From assembly GCF_010894435.1 (NCBI RefSeq), contig NZ_JAAIXZ010000028.1, positions 87,122 through 151,121 of the forward strand: DNA of 64,000 bases. The letters are read 5' to 3'. Source of the DNA: Pyxidicoccus trucidator. Its GTDB lineage: Bacteria > Myxococcota > Myxococcia > Myxococcales > Myxococcaceae. Every line of letters begins with the position of its first letter. The first letter of the stretch is position 1. The notes beneath the pieces are model-generated. The model searched no databases. It saw only the letters and a list, made by a program, of their open reading frames with translations, and was not told where the DNA came from. Made by a program: the position numbers and the translations under genes. This document shows, piece by piece, positions 56,688 through 64,000 of this stretch.

Positions 56688-57587
56688 ATGGACCGCCTTG
56701 ATGCCATGGCCGCCTTCGTGGCGGTCGCCGAACATCGTGGCTTCGCTCACGCCGCGCGCCGCCTGGGACTGTCACCCTCTGCCGTCACACGGCTCGTCGC
56801 CGCGCTCGAGGAGCGGCTGTCGATCCGCCTGCTCCAGCGCACGACGCGTTCGGTGACGTTGACCGATGCGGGCGCCCGCTATCTGGAGCGCGCCCGCCGC
56901 ATCCTCGCGGAGGTCGAAGAAGCGGAGGACGCGGCTCAAGAAGAGCGAACCGTACCGAAGGGCCGCTTCGTACTCACGGCACCAGACCTCTTCGGCCGGC
57001 TCAACGTCGCTCCACTCATGAGCACGTTCTTGTCACGCCATCCGGGCGTGATGGGTGAGTTGCTCCTGTCGGACCGCACGGTGAACCTGGTCGAAGAGGG
57101 AGTGGACGCGGCGGTTCGGATCGGCGTGCTCGCCGACTCGAGCCTCTTTGCCCGCAAGGTCGGGGAGACCCGACGCGTCGTCGTTGCTTCGCCGGAATAC
57201 CTTGCTCAGCGCAAGAAGCCTCAGCTGCCCGGTGACGTCGCATCACACGACGTCATCCTGTTCACCGGGCTCAATCCCACACCCGAGTGGCGCTTTTCTC
57301 GTGACGGCCGCTTGAGCCACGTCTCGTTCACGCCCACCTTCGTGACGAATAGCGCCGATGCGGCGCTCGCTCACACGGAGCGCGGCCACGGACTGACGAT
57401 GCTGCTCGCGTATCAAGTCGCCGAGTCCGTACGAGCGGGGCGGCTCAAGGTCGTACTCTCGAAGTTCGAGCCGCCGCCCTTGCCAATCCACCTCGTCTAT
57501 CCAACCTCCCGGTTGCTCTCCGCCAAGGTCCGGGCCTTCGTCGACCTGGCCGTATCGACGTGCAACTGGCACTTCGTCAATCTCTGA
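56688..57587 (+). CDS. LysR-family transcriptional regulator
   Basis: The 299-residue protein begins MDRLDAMAAFVAVAEHRGFA, the LysR winged helix (ARRLGLSPSAVTRLVAALEE, then RLLQRTTRSVTLT), followed by the periplasmic-binding-like effector domain. The divergent arrangement with the AhpD-family gene, 125 bp away, is typical of LysR control. A TTGACA at 56652-56657 lies in the intergenic stretch. The effector is unknown. An in-frame extension to 56580 is not family-like. Confidence 0.9.
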   Translation: MDRLDAMAAFVAVAEHRGFAHAARRLGLSPSAVTRLVAALEERLSIRLLQRTTRSVTLTDAGARYLERARRILAEVEEAEDAAQEERTVPKGRFVLTAPDLFGRLNVAPLMSTFLSRHPGVMGELLLSDRTVNLVEEGVDAAVRIGVLADSSLFARKVGETRRVVVASPEYLAQRKKPQLPGDVASHDVILFTGLNPTPEWRFSRDGRLSHVSFTPTFVTNSADAALAHTERGHGLTMLLAYQVAESVRAGRLKVVLSKFEPPPLPIHLVYPTSRLLSAKVRAFVDLAVSTCNWHFVNL

Positions 57588-57803
57588 GTCTCACCGAGCC
57601 GCGCTGGTGTGTCTCACCTTGATGGGCTGTGGTGATGGAACCGTCGACACTCGGGACCCTCATGTTCCAACCCCCTGCGCAAGGGCTGACGTGGTTATCC
57701 GGATTTCAATGGTTGCGCCCTATACTGCGCGCGGCTTGCTCCGGGCGGGTAGGGCGGTGGCGTGGGACGGGGCGGGCCTTTCCCCCAGCAACGAGGCCAG
57801 CTC

Positions 57804-59051
57804 ATGCGTCGTTCCCCGAAGTCCCTCTGGCTGTTCCCCGCGCTCCTCCTGGGCGCCTGTTCCCCGACGGAAACTCCCGTGGACGCGGAGCCCTCCGCCC
57901 CCGACACCGTGACGCAGGGCGTGCTCCATGCGCCCCCCGCGCCGGCCAGCGGCAACATCCTCGACAGCACCACGTACATGGGCCAGGTGGCCGTGCCCGG
58001 CTCGGTGCAGACGCGCTTCACGATGAACCCGCAGTACTTCTCCTTCGCCATCACCGTCAGCGCCGGCTCGCAGGCGAAGCTGGAGGTGACGCACCTGGGC
58101 AGCAGCATGTACCTGGACACGGGCCTCTTCGTGTACGGCCCGAAGAACGCCAGCGGCAGCTATGGCACCGCCGTGCTGGCGCAGGACGACGAGTCCGGCT
58201 ACGGCCAGCTCAGCAAGCTCGCCTCGGTGGCGTTCGCCCAGGGCGGTGAGTACCTCGTCGTCGTCAGCACCGGCACGGGCGCGGGCAAGCAGTTCCGCCT
58301 CCAGGTCGACTGTCTCAGCGGCACCTGCAACCCGGTGGACCCGTCCGTGTACGCCACCTGTGACACGGCCCGCGTGGGGCCGTTCGTCGAGGAGTGCATG
58401 TCCCACTGGAACGCCGAGGGCGTCCCCACCGCCGAGGCCTTCTCGCGGTGCTTCGGCGCGGATGACTCGCACGCCATCTACGAGGGCAACTGCTACGCCG
58501 GGAACCCCTTCAAGCCCGCGTGGTGCGCGGGCGGCGAGCCCGCGTGGACGCAGTGGATGTGGCCGAAGTGCCTGGACTTCTACTCCATCGACTACGGCTT
58601 GTACTCGCTGAGCCTCAGCTCCCAGCCGTTGAGCGCGGGCCTCCAGTCGGAGCTGGCGGCCATCAACACCGCCTGCGGCCAGAACACCCTGTGTCAGGGC
58701 GCGGCCCACGGTTACTACTTCGCGTGGAACCACGCCGCGCCGCCGAGCCTGGACAAGGCCGTGGAAGCGGTGGCCTCCTTCTTCCAGAGCAACGCGCTCT
58801 ACGGTGCGCCCCTGGAGGCCATGAGCTACGCGGACTTCGCCCAGTACCGCCTGCGGTCCCAGTTCACGTCGTTGGCCCCGGATCTGCTCAACGAGTACAG
58901 CAACGGCACGGAGAACGTGCAGGTGGGCGGCTACCGGTATGCGCGGATGATGTGGCCGGACGCGTGCATGGTTTGGGAGCTGGACGTCATCTTCTTCCCG
59001 GAGTCGCACCGCGTGCTGGTGTTCGAGGAGCAGTACAGCCAGGACTGCTGA
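57804..59051 (+). CDS. lipoprotein with pre-peptidase-like domain, unknown function
   Basis: The 415-residue product has a lipobox LLLGAC. Residues about 45-180 look like a PPC-type beta domain (FSFAITVSAGSQAKLEVTHL; GEYLVVVSTGTGAGKQFRL). The C-terminal part has many cysteines and aromatic residues (CMSHWNAEG, WTQWMWPKCLDFYS, WNHAAPPSL) but no motif I recognise. It is likely exposed at the surface. It is followed by a hairpin terminator shared with the opposite gene. The 216-bp gap before it has no clear gene. Confidence 0.72.
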   Translation: MRRSPKSLWLFPALLLGACSPTETPVDAEPSAPDTVTQGVLHAPPAPASGNILDSTTYMGQVAVPGSVQTRFTMNPQYFSFAITVSAGSQAKLEVTHLGSSMYLDTGLFVYGPKNASGSYGTAVLAQDDESGYGQLSKLASVAFAQGGEYLVVVSTGTGAGKQFRLQVDCLSGTCNPVDPSVYATCDTARVGPFVEECMSHWNAEGVPTAEAFSRCFGADDSHAIYEGNCYAGNPFKPAWCAGGEPAWTQWMWPKCLDFYSIDYGLYSLSLSSQPLSAGLQSELAAINTACGQNTLCQGAAHGYYFAWNHAAPPSLDKAVEAVASFFQSNALYGAPLEAMSYADFAQYRLRSQFTSLAPDLLNEYSNGTENVQVGGYRYARMMWPDACMVWELDVIFFPESHRVLVFEEQYSQDC

Positions 59052-59067
59052 CGGCCGGACGCCCCCG

Positions 59068-59094
59068 CCGGAAGCAGGCGGTGCCTGCTTCCGG
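59068..59094. terminator. strong hairpin between convergent genes
   Basis: CCGGAAGCAGGC and GCCTGCTTCCGG pair perfectly over 12 bp around a three-base loop. It lies 17 bp after the lipoprotein stop and 10 bp before the stop of the AHSA1 gene on the other strand; a bidirectional terminator is likely. Confidence 0.65.
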
Positions 59095-59103
59095 TGGAGT
59101 GGG

Positions 59104-59547
59104 TCACACGCTCGAGAGCCGCGCTTGTAGCCGGTCGAGGACCTGCTCGTTGGCGGTTCCGCTGAGGGGACGCATCTTCGCGGCGACCTCGGGACTTTCG
59201 AACTCCTGGACCCAGGACAGGTGTGTCTGGTCACCACGAGCGGTCAGTGTCACTGTTAGCGAGTACCAGGGCTTTACGACGTGCTCGAGCACGATCCTGG
59301 TATCGGGCTGAATCTCCCGGAACACACTCTCGTTGGGGTAGTTGGCACCATTCGGGCCGTGCATCACAAAGACCCACCGCCCGCCGGGTTTGAACTCGAA
59401 CTGCTCGAACGTGTTCGTGAAATCATTCGGCCCCCACCATCGGGCCAGTTGATCCGGTTGCTCGAACGCGGCGAATACCTTTCGCGGGTTCGAGGACAGT
59501 ACCCGCTCGGTGCTGACGGCAGCGTTCGGGTTGTTCGCTTGGGACAT
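59104..59547 (-). CDS. SRPBCC/AHSA1-family protein
   Basis: The 147-residue protein starts MSQANNPNAAVSTERVLSSN; AFEQPDQLARWWGPNDFTN and FKPGGRWVFVMHGPNG are typical of AHSA1/activator-of-Hsp90-like START folds that bind hydrophobic ligands. GAGGGAG lies about seven bases before the ATG at 59547. Role unknown; such genes often sit with regulators of the ArsR type, not present here. Confidence 0.88.
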   Translation of the reverse strand: MSQANNPNAAVSTERVLSSNPRKVFAAFEQPDQLARWWGPNDFTNTFEQFEFKPGGRWVFVMHGPNGANYPNESVFREIQPDTRIVLEHVVKPWYSLTVTLTARGDQTHLSWVQEFESPEVAAKMRPLSGTANEQVLDRLQARLSSV

Positions 59548-59552
59548 CGGCA

Positions 59553-59800
59553 ACTCCCTCAAGAAGTCGGAACTCGCGCCGGTTTGTGGCCGGCCACCTA
59601 CGCTACCGCGCCCTCGACCTGGGCAGAGCTGGAACGGAGACGACGTCTTCGAGCCCCGCGGCCTCCCCGGCGTCAGGGTGGTCTCCCAGCGCTTCGCCCG
59701 CCTCGTCACCGAGCACGGGCTGACCCACATGGACCTCATCCCCACCGAGCGCTACGTCTGGGACCCGCTGCGGCGCTTCACCCAGCCCACGGGGGCGTAG
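59553..59800 (+). pseudogene. C-terminal fragment resembling SitI-type double-CXXCG protein
   Basis: A short plus-strand frame ends RGLPGVRVVSQRFARLVTEH, GLTHMDLIPTERYVWDPLRR, resembling the C-terminal half of the myxobacterial double-CXXCG family that includes SitI immunity proteins. There is a PVCGR-like segment at the 5' side, and the reading then switches between two frames in a frameshifted manner. No start or full-length gene remains, so it is probably a decayed immunity-gene relic. The resemblance rests on memory of the family, not on a search. Confidence 0.35.
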
Positions 59801-60015
59801 CCCTTCGGGTATTCACACCCTTCACCGCGCTAAGAATCATGCCATGTCTGGAGTTGGACGGGGCCAGACTGGAATAAATGGCAGACGCGGTGAATCTCTG
59901 TTGTGGGTTCGACTTTGACTCAGCGTGCAATCGCCCTGTCCACTTCTCTCCTGGGGCCTCGTACCCAGGGTGCATGCCCACCATCCGATAAGGGTGGTTT
60001 CACGACGAGGCATGC

Positions 60016-62256
60016 ATGTCTCAAGAGCGCAGGGATGTGAGAGTCTGGAAGCGCCAGTCGGTCTGGTTGCTGGGCGCCGTGCTGGCCGTCAGTGGTTGTT
60101 CCAAGGCGACATCGCCCGAGGACGCCCTGGGCGGACCTGTCTCCCAGACGGAGGCGGGGGCCGGGGTGGGCGAGAGCAAGACCTCGTCGCTCAGTGAGCT
60201 GCCCCGGGTGGAGGGCGCGTCAACCGTCAAGACCTTCGCCCAGCGGCTGGAGCAGGTCACGCCCCTCAAGGAGACGACGGCCATCCACGTGAAGCTGGCG
60301 CCCCCGGCCAACCCCGCGCTGAAGGACAGTCTGGTGCGCGTCGTGGGAGACCCGAAGGACCCCGTGGTCCTGTTCAGCTCCGATGCCCTGGCCTCGCTGG
60401 GCCGCATTCCCAAGAGCCCTGGCCCCGGGTTCTTCACGCTCTTCTCGTCGCTGACGGACTCGGAGCTGGACCGCCGGACGAACAGTGAGAAGGAGGTGGC
60501 GGAAGGCAAGTTCGGCGAGATAACCAGGGAGACCGTCCTCTTCAACGGCCGCCACCCGGCCGCCCGCTTCGAGGGCCTCGCGCTGGAGGCCCAGGCCTTC
60601 CGGGGCGGCGGCATGGTGCCCATCGCCAACTGTCCGGCGATGCCCGCCACCACGCAGAACGTCTGGGACAAGGCGCTGCTCATCCGCGACCCGGCCGTGG
60701 TGCAGGACCCGACGCGCACGTGGGACCCCTGCACCGGCGCCGGCACACAGGGCGGCAAGTGGACATTCTCCCACCTCCTCAAGGAGATGGCGCAGGACTC
60801 GGGCACCACGGCCGAGGACTTCGTCCTGAAGTGGCTGTCCCACTGGCTCAATGACTACACCGTCAATGGCGACACGGTGCAGGCGCGCCAGGCCATGTTC
60901 ACCGAGGTCATCCAACCCTGGGCCACCGCCAGCGGGCAGGTGGCCTCGCTCGTGTTCAACGGCACCTTGAACAAGTGGCAGGTGTCCATCACCGGGCCGC
61001 TGAACCTGGACATCGCGCCCTTCCGGCTTCTGTCCATCGTCAACCGCGTCGACCTGGCTGGCAGCACGGGCGGCTACGGCGGGTCGTCCACCGCGGGCGA
61101 GCTGCGCTTCGTGTTCGGCATGACGAAGCCCAACCCCTGGGGCACCGGCGGCACCGAGGCGACGTGCAATCTCAAGCTCTTCACCACCATCATCGAGTAC
61201 GGCGTGCCCCGCACGGGTTGCCAGCAGGTCATCGACTGGGCCCGGGCGTGGGCGCAGCTGGGCACCCACACCAGCTTCGATGCGACCTACCTCTCCCAGC
61301 TCGAGTCGATGACCGAGAGCGTCGTCCTGCACGGCAGCGCACCGTCCAAGGGCAACAAGAACGCCCTCAACCAACTGCGCACCAATGAAATCTCCCTGGT
61401 GCTGAATGACCCGAATCCGCAGTGGGAGCTGCGCGAGTTCCAGCTGGCGGACGAGAACCTCACGGACACCGGTCCCGACGCGCGCACCAACGGGCTCCTG
61501 CGGCCGCACACGGTGGCGCTGACGCCGAGCGACCTCGGCAACCACGACCCCGACATCGATCCGGACGTGAGCGCCTTCGTGGCGGGAACTGTCACGAGTG
61601 GTGTCCAGCTTCCGGTGACGGTCCCCGTCACGTGTGCCGCCAGCTTCACGGCGCCCCACAAGGTCAATGGCAACTTCTTCCTGGGCGGCAGCGCCCTGGT
61701 GAACCCGCCCACCCACTGGGAGGCCTTTGGCCTGTTCCCGAGCCCCACGGCGGCGCAGGTCTGCGCGCGCAAGGAGTTCTCCGGCAACACCTGCAATGGC
61801 TGTCACTTCGGGGACACGGCGTTGGACGGCACCGGTGGCAACAATGCCTTCACGCACATCAGCCCCACGTCGGGCATCCCGGCCACGCCGTCGAAGTTCC
61901 TCACGGGCGGCGGCGTGGGCTTCATGTTCGGCGTCCCGGATCAGCAGTTCGGCTCACCGACGTGGCAGTTCGCGGACCTGCTGCGCCGGCACCAGCGGCT
62001 CTATGACATCGCCACCTGCACCGCCTGCAGCCCGTTCCTCATCTTCGACGCGAGCTTCCTGACGCGGATGGAGGCCGTCGCGGGCACGGTGCCCTTCGAC
62101 AGGATCTCCGGCGCGCCGGAGCCGCCGTTCAAGGTGGGCCCCATCCGGGACCTGGAGAAGATGCAGGCGGTCCTGGAGCTGCGCTCCCAGTTCGCCAAGG
62201 GTTCCAGAGACTTGCCGCTCAGCTTCCTGCGGCCGCCGGAGGTCTTCGTCCACTGA
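60016..62256 (+). CDS. large lipoprotein with a CNGCH haem-like motif
   Basis: The 746-residue product has a lipobox LAVSGC. A CxxCH motif, NTCNGCHFGD, lies near residue 595, as in c-type haem-binding proteins, with a second short CTAC nearby (ATCTACSPF). No other cytochrome features are visible. The large middle region with patterns such as IVNRVDLAGSTGGYGG (residues about 340-360) is repeated in related myxobacterial lipoproteins of unknown function. It is probably envelope-located. The gene is followed by a hairpin shared with the convergent gene. The 215-bp gap before it has no gene. Confidence 0.72.
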   Translation: MSQERRDVRVWKRQSVWLLGAVLAVSGCSKATSPEDALGGPVSQTEAGAGVGESKTSSLSELPRVEGASTVKTFAQRLEQVTPLKETTAIHVKLAPPANPALKDSLVRVVGDPKDPVVLFSSDALASLGRIPKSPGPGFFTLFSSLTDSELDRRTNSEKEVAEGKFGEITRETVLFNGRHPAARFEGLALEAQAFRGGGMVPIANCPAMPATTQNVWDKALLIRDPAVVQDPTRTWDPCTGAGTQGGKWTFSHLLKEMAQDSGTTAEDFVLKWLSHWLNDYTVNGDTVQARQAMFTEVIQPWATASGQVASLVFNGTLNKWQVSITGPLNLDIAPFRLLSIVNRVDLAGSTGGYGGSSTAGELRFVFGMTKPNPWGTGGTEATCNLKLFTTIIEYGVPRTGCQQVIDWARAWAQLGTHTSFDATYLSQLESMTESVVLHGSAPSKGNKNALNQLRTNEISLVLNDPNPQWELREFQLADENLTDTGPDARTNGLLRPHTVALTPSDLGNHDPDIDPDVSAFVAGTVTSGVQLPVTVPVTCAASFTAPHKVNGNFFLGGSALVNPPTHWEAFGLFPSPTAAQVCARKEFSGNTCNGCHFGDTALDGTGGNNAFTHISPTSGIPATPSKFLTGGGVGFMFGVPDQQFGSPTWQFADLLRRHQRLYDIATCTACSPFLIFDASFLTRMEAVAGTVPFDRISGAPEPPFKVGPIRDLEKMQAVLELRSQFAKGSRDLPLSFLRPPEVFVH

Positions 62257-62293
62257 CCCACATGCCGTGGGCGGAACGAGACGAGCCCCACGA

Positions 62294-62324
62294 CACCGCC
62301 GGGAGCCGCTGGCTCCCGGCGGTG
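62294..62324. terminator. 14-bp hairpin between convergent genes
   Basis: CACCGCCGGGAGCC and GGCTCCCGGCGGTG pair perfectly around a GCT loop, between the CNGCH lipoprotein stop and the stop of the minus-strand gene at 62335. Bidirectional terminator likely, although no T tract is present. Confidence 0.7.
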
Positions 62325-62334
62325 GAGGGATGAA

Positions 62335-62961
62335 TCAGTACCAGTTGTTGAACAGGTCGATGACGATGATGCCGGCGGCCTGGCTGACGATGATGAGGAG
62401 GACGCGCGGCCGGAAGCGATCGAGGTTCCAGTCGTACGTATGCTGCTGCAGGCCCAGGTGCGCCCTGGGGCCCACGTTCCCGCCTCGCGCGCTCGTCTGG
62501 GCGAAGGTCTCGATGTCCGCGGGAAGCCTCGCGACCTCCTTGCCATCCTTGTCGATGAGGCTGGCCGTGCCCTGGTACTTGCCCTCGTGGATGTCCTCCG
62601 GGTTGGCCCGGACATTCACGCGGTAGTGCCCCGCCGGGATGCCCGCCTCGGGGTTGTCGATGTAGATGAAGGCGGCATCCACGCCCTTCGCGAACTCGGA
62701 GGCGGGGAGCTTCTCGTAGCCCTCGATGGGGGTTCCCGCGAGGGCGGCCTGCGGCAGGGTGAGGGTGACCACGCCCTCCGCGTCGAGCGGGGTGGCCTGC
62801 TCCTGGGCCGCCTTGAACAGCTCGGACTTGAGGTCGGAGCAGGCGGCCGCGGTGGCCTCACGGGGGGCGTACGACGCGGAGCGCGGCTCTCCCGCGAGGG
62901 CGGAGCCGGAGAGGAGGACAGCAGCCAGAAGCGAGGGGACCTTCAGGGAGTTCATGTTCAT
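62335..62961 (-). CDS. secreted or anchored protein of unknown function
   Basis: The 208-residue protein has a signal peptide (LLAAVLLSGSALAGEP). The mature region has a beta-rich middle (VDAAFIYIDNPEAGIPAGHY, then YRVNVRANPEDIHEGK) and a hydrophobic segment at the very C-terminus (VLLIIVSQAAGIIVIDLF), suggesting a tail anchor. No family recognised. Start set at the first of two nearby ATGs (62961, 62955). Confidence 0.68.
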   Translation of the reverse strand: MNMNSLKVPSLLAAVLLSGSALAGEPRSASYAPREATAAACSDLKSELFKAAQEQATPLDAEGVVTLTLPQAALAGTPIEGYEKLPASEFAKGVDAAFIYIDNPEAGIPAGHYRVNVRANPEDIHEGKYQGTASLIDKDGKEVARLPADIETFAQTSARGGNVGPRAHLGLQQHTYDWNLDRFRPRVLLIIVSQAAGIIVIDLFNNWY

Positions 62962-63235
62962 TGTTGGTCGGGGGGACGATGGGTATCGAGGTGGTTGTTG
63001 TTCGGTGTCCCTCTCGCCATCAGCTTCGCGAGCGGACGTGGCGGATGGATGCAGCGCGGGTGCCAACACGAGCCCCACGTCCCTCCTCCCTGGCAAATGG
63101 AAGGGCAGCCGTGCATCTCCCGGAACCAGGTGAACTCGTGTAGCGCACCGCGTTACGATGGGCGCCTGTTCGTGACCTCCCGCGTTACAGGCAGGTCAGG
63201 AGCAGGCGATGAGCGCGGCCGACGGAGGCCGAGGG

Positions 63236-64000
63236 CTACGGCTCGGGGTAGTGGGCCACGTAGCCGTCATTGCCCACGACCCAGAAGTTGCCCACCTCGC
63301 TCATGGCGATGCCAAAGAGCTGGACCGGCGTGTCGAGGAGCGGTCCGGCGGCCCAGCCGTACGGTGTCACCCGGCGAAGCATGCCCGTGTTGTCGCTGGT
63401 ATCTTTCGCGATGACGTAGGCATCGTTGGGACCCGAGCTGGGAGCCGCCACACCGCTGTAATAGTAGAGCGATGGCCCAGAGCTCCGGGGCAGACGTGTC
63501 CAGCTGGTCGACGCCGTCCGCTTCCAGGCCTGTCCGCCGAATCCCACGGCATAGACCGTCTCACCCAGCCCCATGCAGACCGCGGTCATTTCGAGCCCGC
63601 CGCCCGTGGAGTAGTAGTTCACCACGGGTTCGGCACCGGTATGGGTATAGGAAAGAAGCCGCTGGGCCTCCGGGCCCACCCCCTTCAAGCGGCCCGCGAT
63701 GTACAGCTCCTCCGGGCGTGGCCCCGCGACACCGAGGAACTCGAGGTCCACATCCTCGAACTGGCTCGCCGGCGTGGTACCAGGCACCCAGCGGTACAGG
63801 TACCCGCCCAGTCCGGTGACGTAGAGCGTGGTCACTCCGCCGGACTCGAAGCCGATGATGCCCGTCAGGGTCTGACTCGACTTTCGCTCTTTTGGAGCGA
63901 GGGGGCGAGCGCTGCGGTCTACGCCGCGCGCCCCTGGGGCGGCGTGGCGCGGGAGGCGGCGCGTAAGTTGGCGCGAAGTCGACGCGGCGAGTGCCAGCGG
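63236..64000 (-). CDS. propeller-like protein, 5' end beyond the window
   Basis: The frame is open from the right edge to a TAG at 63236, so the start lies outside. A region of repeating units, such as VTGLGGYLYRWVPG, VAGPRPEELYIAGRLKG, CMGLGETVYAVGFGGQAWK, and EVGNFWVVGNDGYVAHY, suggests a beta-propeller or similar repeat protein. The visible N-terminal 55 residues include a Pro/Arg-rich stretch. A GTG at 63835 gives a plausible internal start, but the frame continues in phase to the edge. Function unknown; it may be surface-located. Confidence 0.65.
   Translation of the reverse strand, partial: PLALAASTSRQLTRRLPRHAAPGARGVDRSARPLAPKERKSSQTLTGIIGFESGGVTTLYVTGLGGYLYRWVPGTTPASQFEDVDLEFLGVAGPRPEELYIAGRLKGVGPEAQRLLSYTHTGAEPVVNYYSTGGGLEMTAVCMGLGETVYAVGFGGQAWKRTASTSWTRLPRSSGPSLYYYSGVAAPSSGPNDAYVIAKDTSDNTGMLRRVTPYGWAAGPLLDTPVQLFGIAMSEVGNFWVVGNDGYVAHYPEP

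Noticed and set aside
59281..59877. 198-residue plus-strand frame across the AHSA1 gene
   Set aside because: It is mostly the antisense of the AHSA1 gene; only its 3' part overlaps the possible immunity relic.

Overview
The window is high-GC, gene-dense DNA whose content points to a myxobacterium of the Myxococcus/Corallococcus/Pyxidicoccus kind. It carries many lipoproteins and secreted proteins of unknown function, an FHA-sigma54 activator, a Ser/Thr kinase fused to TPRs, DUF4388 and DUF6973 proteins, C-terminal Ig-like secreted-protein modules and a possible SitI-type immunity remnant. Species cannot be fixed from the sequence alone. No rRNA, CRISPR array or convincing tRNA was seen.

Left part (1-15.8 kb): the 3' end of ruvB, a large unknown protein, lpxC (lipid A), a DsbA-like lipoprotein, a DUF4388 protein, a small lipoprotein, leucyl aminopeptidase on the other strand, a putative zinc-dependent phospholipase C, and a TauE/DUF1634 pair with overlapping ends. 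A fatty-acid block follows: an ScfR/RamB-type regulator with a TPR partner gene, preceded by a perfect inverted repeat containing TTTGCAAA; then fabF, diverging from a hot-dog thioesterase plus TetR operon.

Middle-left (15.8-27.5 kb) holds the two most interesting systems. First is a putative metallo-RiPP operon: YceI protein, an 88-residue Cys-containing lipoprotein-like precursor with duplicated EGSCG units, a DUF692 (MNIO) enzyme and a DUF2063 partner, behind a GTAACC-N15-CGTA ECF-like promoter. Second is a five-gene minus-strand operon: ECF sigma factor, membrane anti-sigma factor, caspase-like lipoprotein, Cys-rich lipoprotein, and an Ig/propeller lipoprotein.

Middle (27.7-47.1 kb): serC, a chalcone-isomerase-like secreted protein with an intrinsic terminator, a GlsB/YeaQ membrane protein, a radical SAM protein ending in a sliding-clamp-like QLSLF motif, an I36-type inhibitor, a DUF6973 protein, a trypsin-like protease with three C-terminal repeats, a DMT transporter diverging from an AraC regulator, a kinase-TPR protein, a duplicated-domain protein, an FHA-sigma54 activator overlapping a C39-like protein, and two tandem DUF4139 proteins.

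Right part (47-64 kb) is more accessory in character: secreted unknowns, a lipoprotein with a TPDAG minisatellite, a 5'-truncated Ig-module remnant, a glycine-zipper protein followed by a trigger-factor-like protein lacking the ribosome-binding domain, a GFA-family protein, a lipoprotein with a ten-cysteine tail, a CMD/AhpD protein diverging from its LysR-type neighbour, several lipoproteins (one with a CNGCH haem-like motif), an AHSA1/SRPBCC protein, and a propeller-like gene running off the right edge. Strong hairpins separate several convergent gene pairs. Product names are family assignments read by eye from translated sequence; starts were chosen from ribosome-binding sites and signal peptides.
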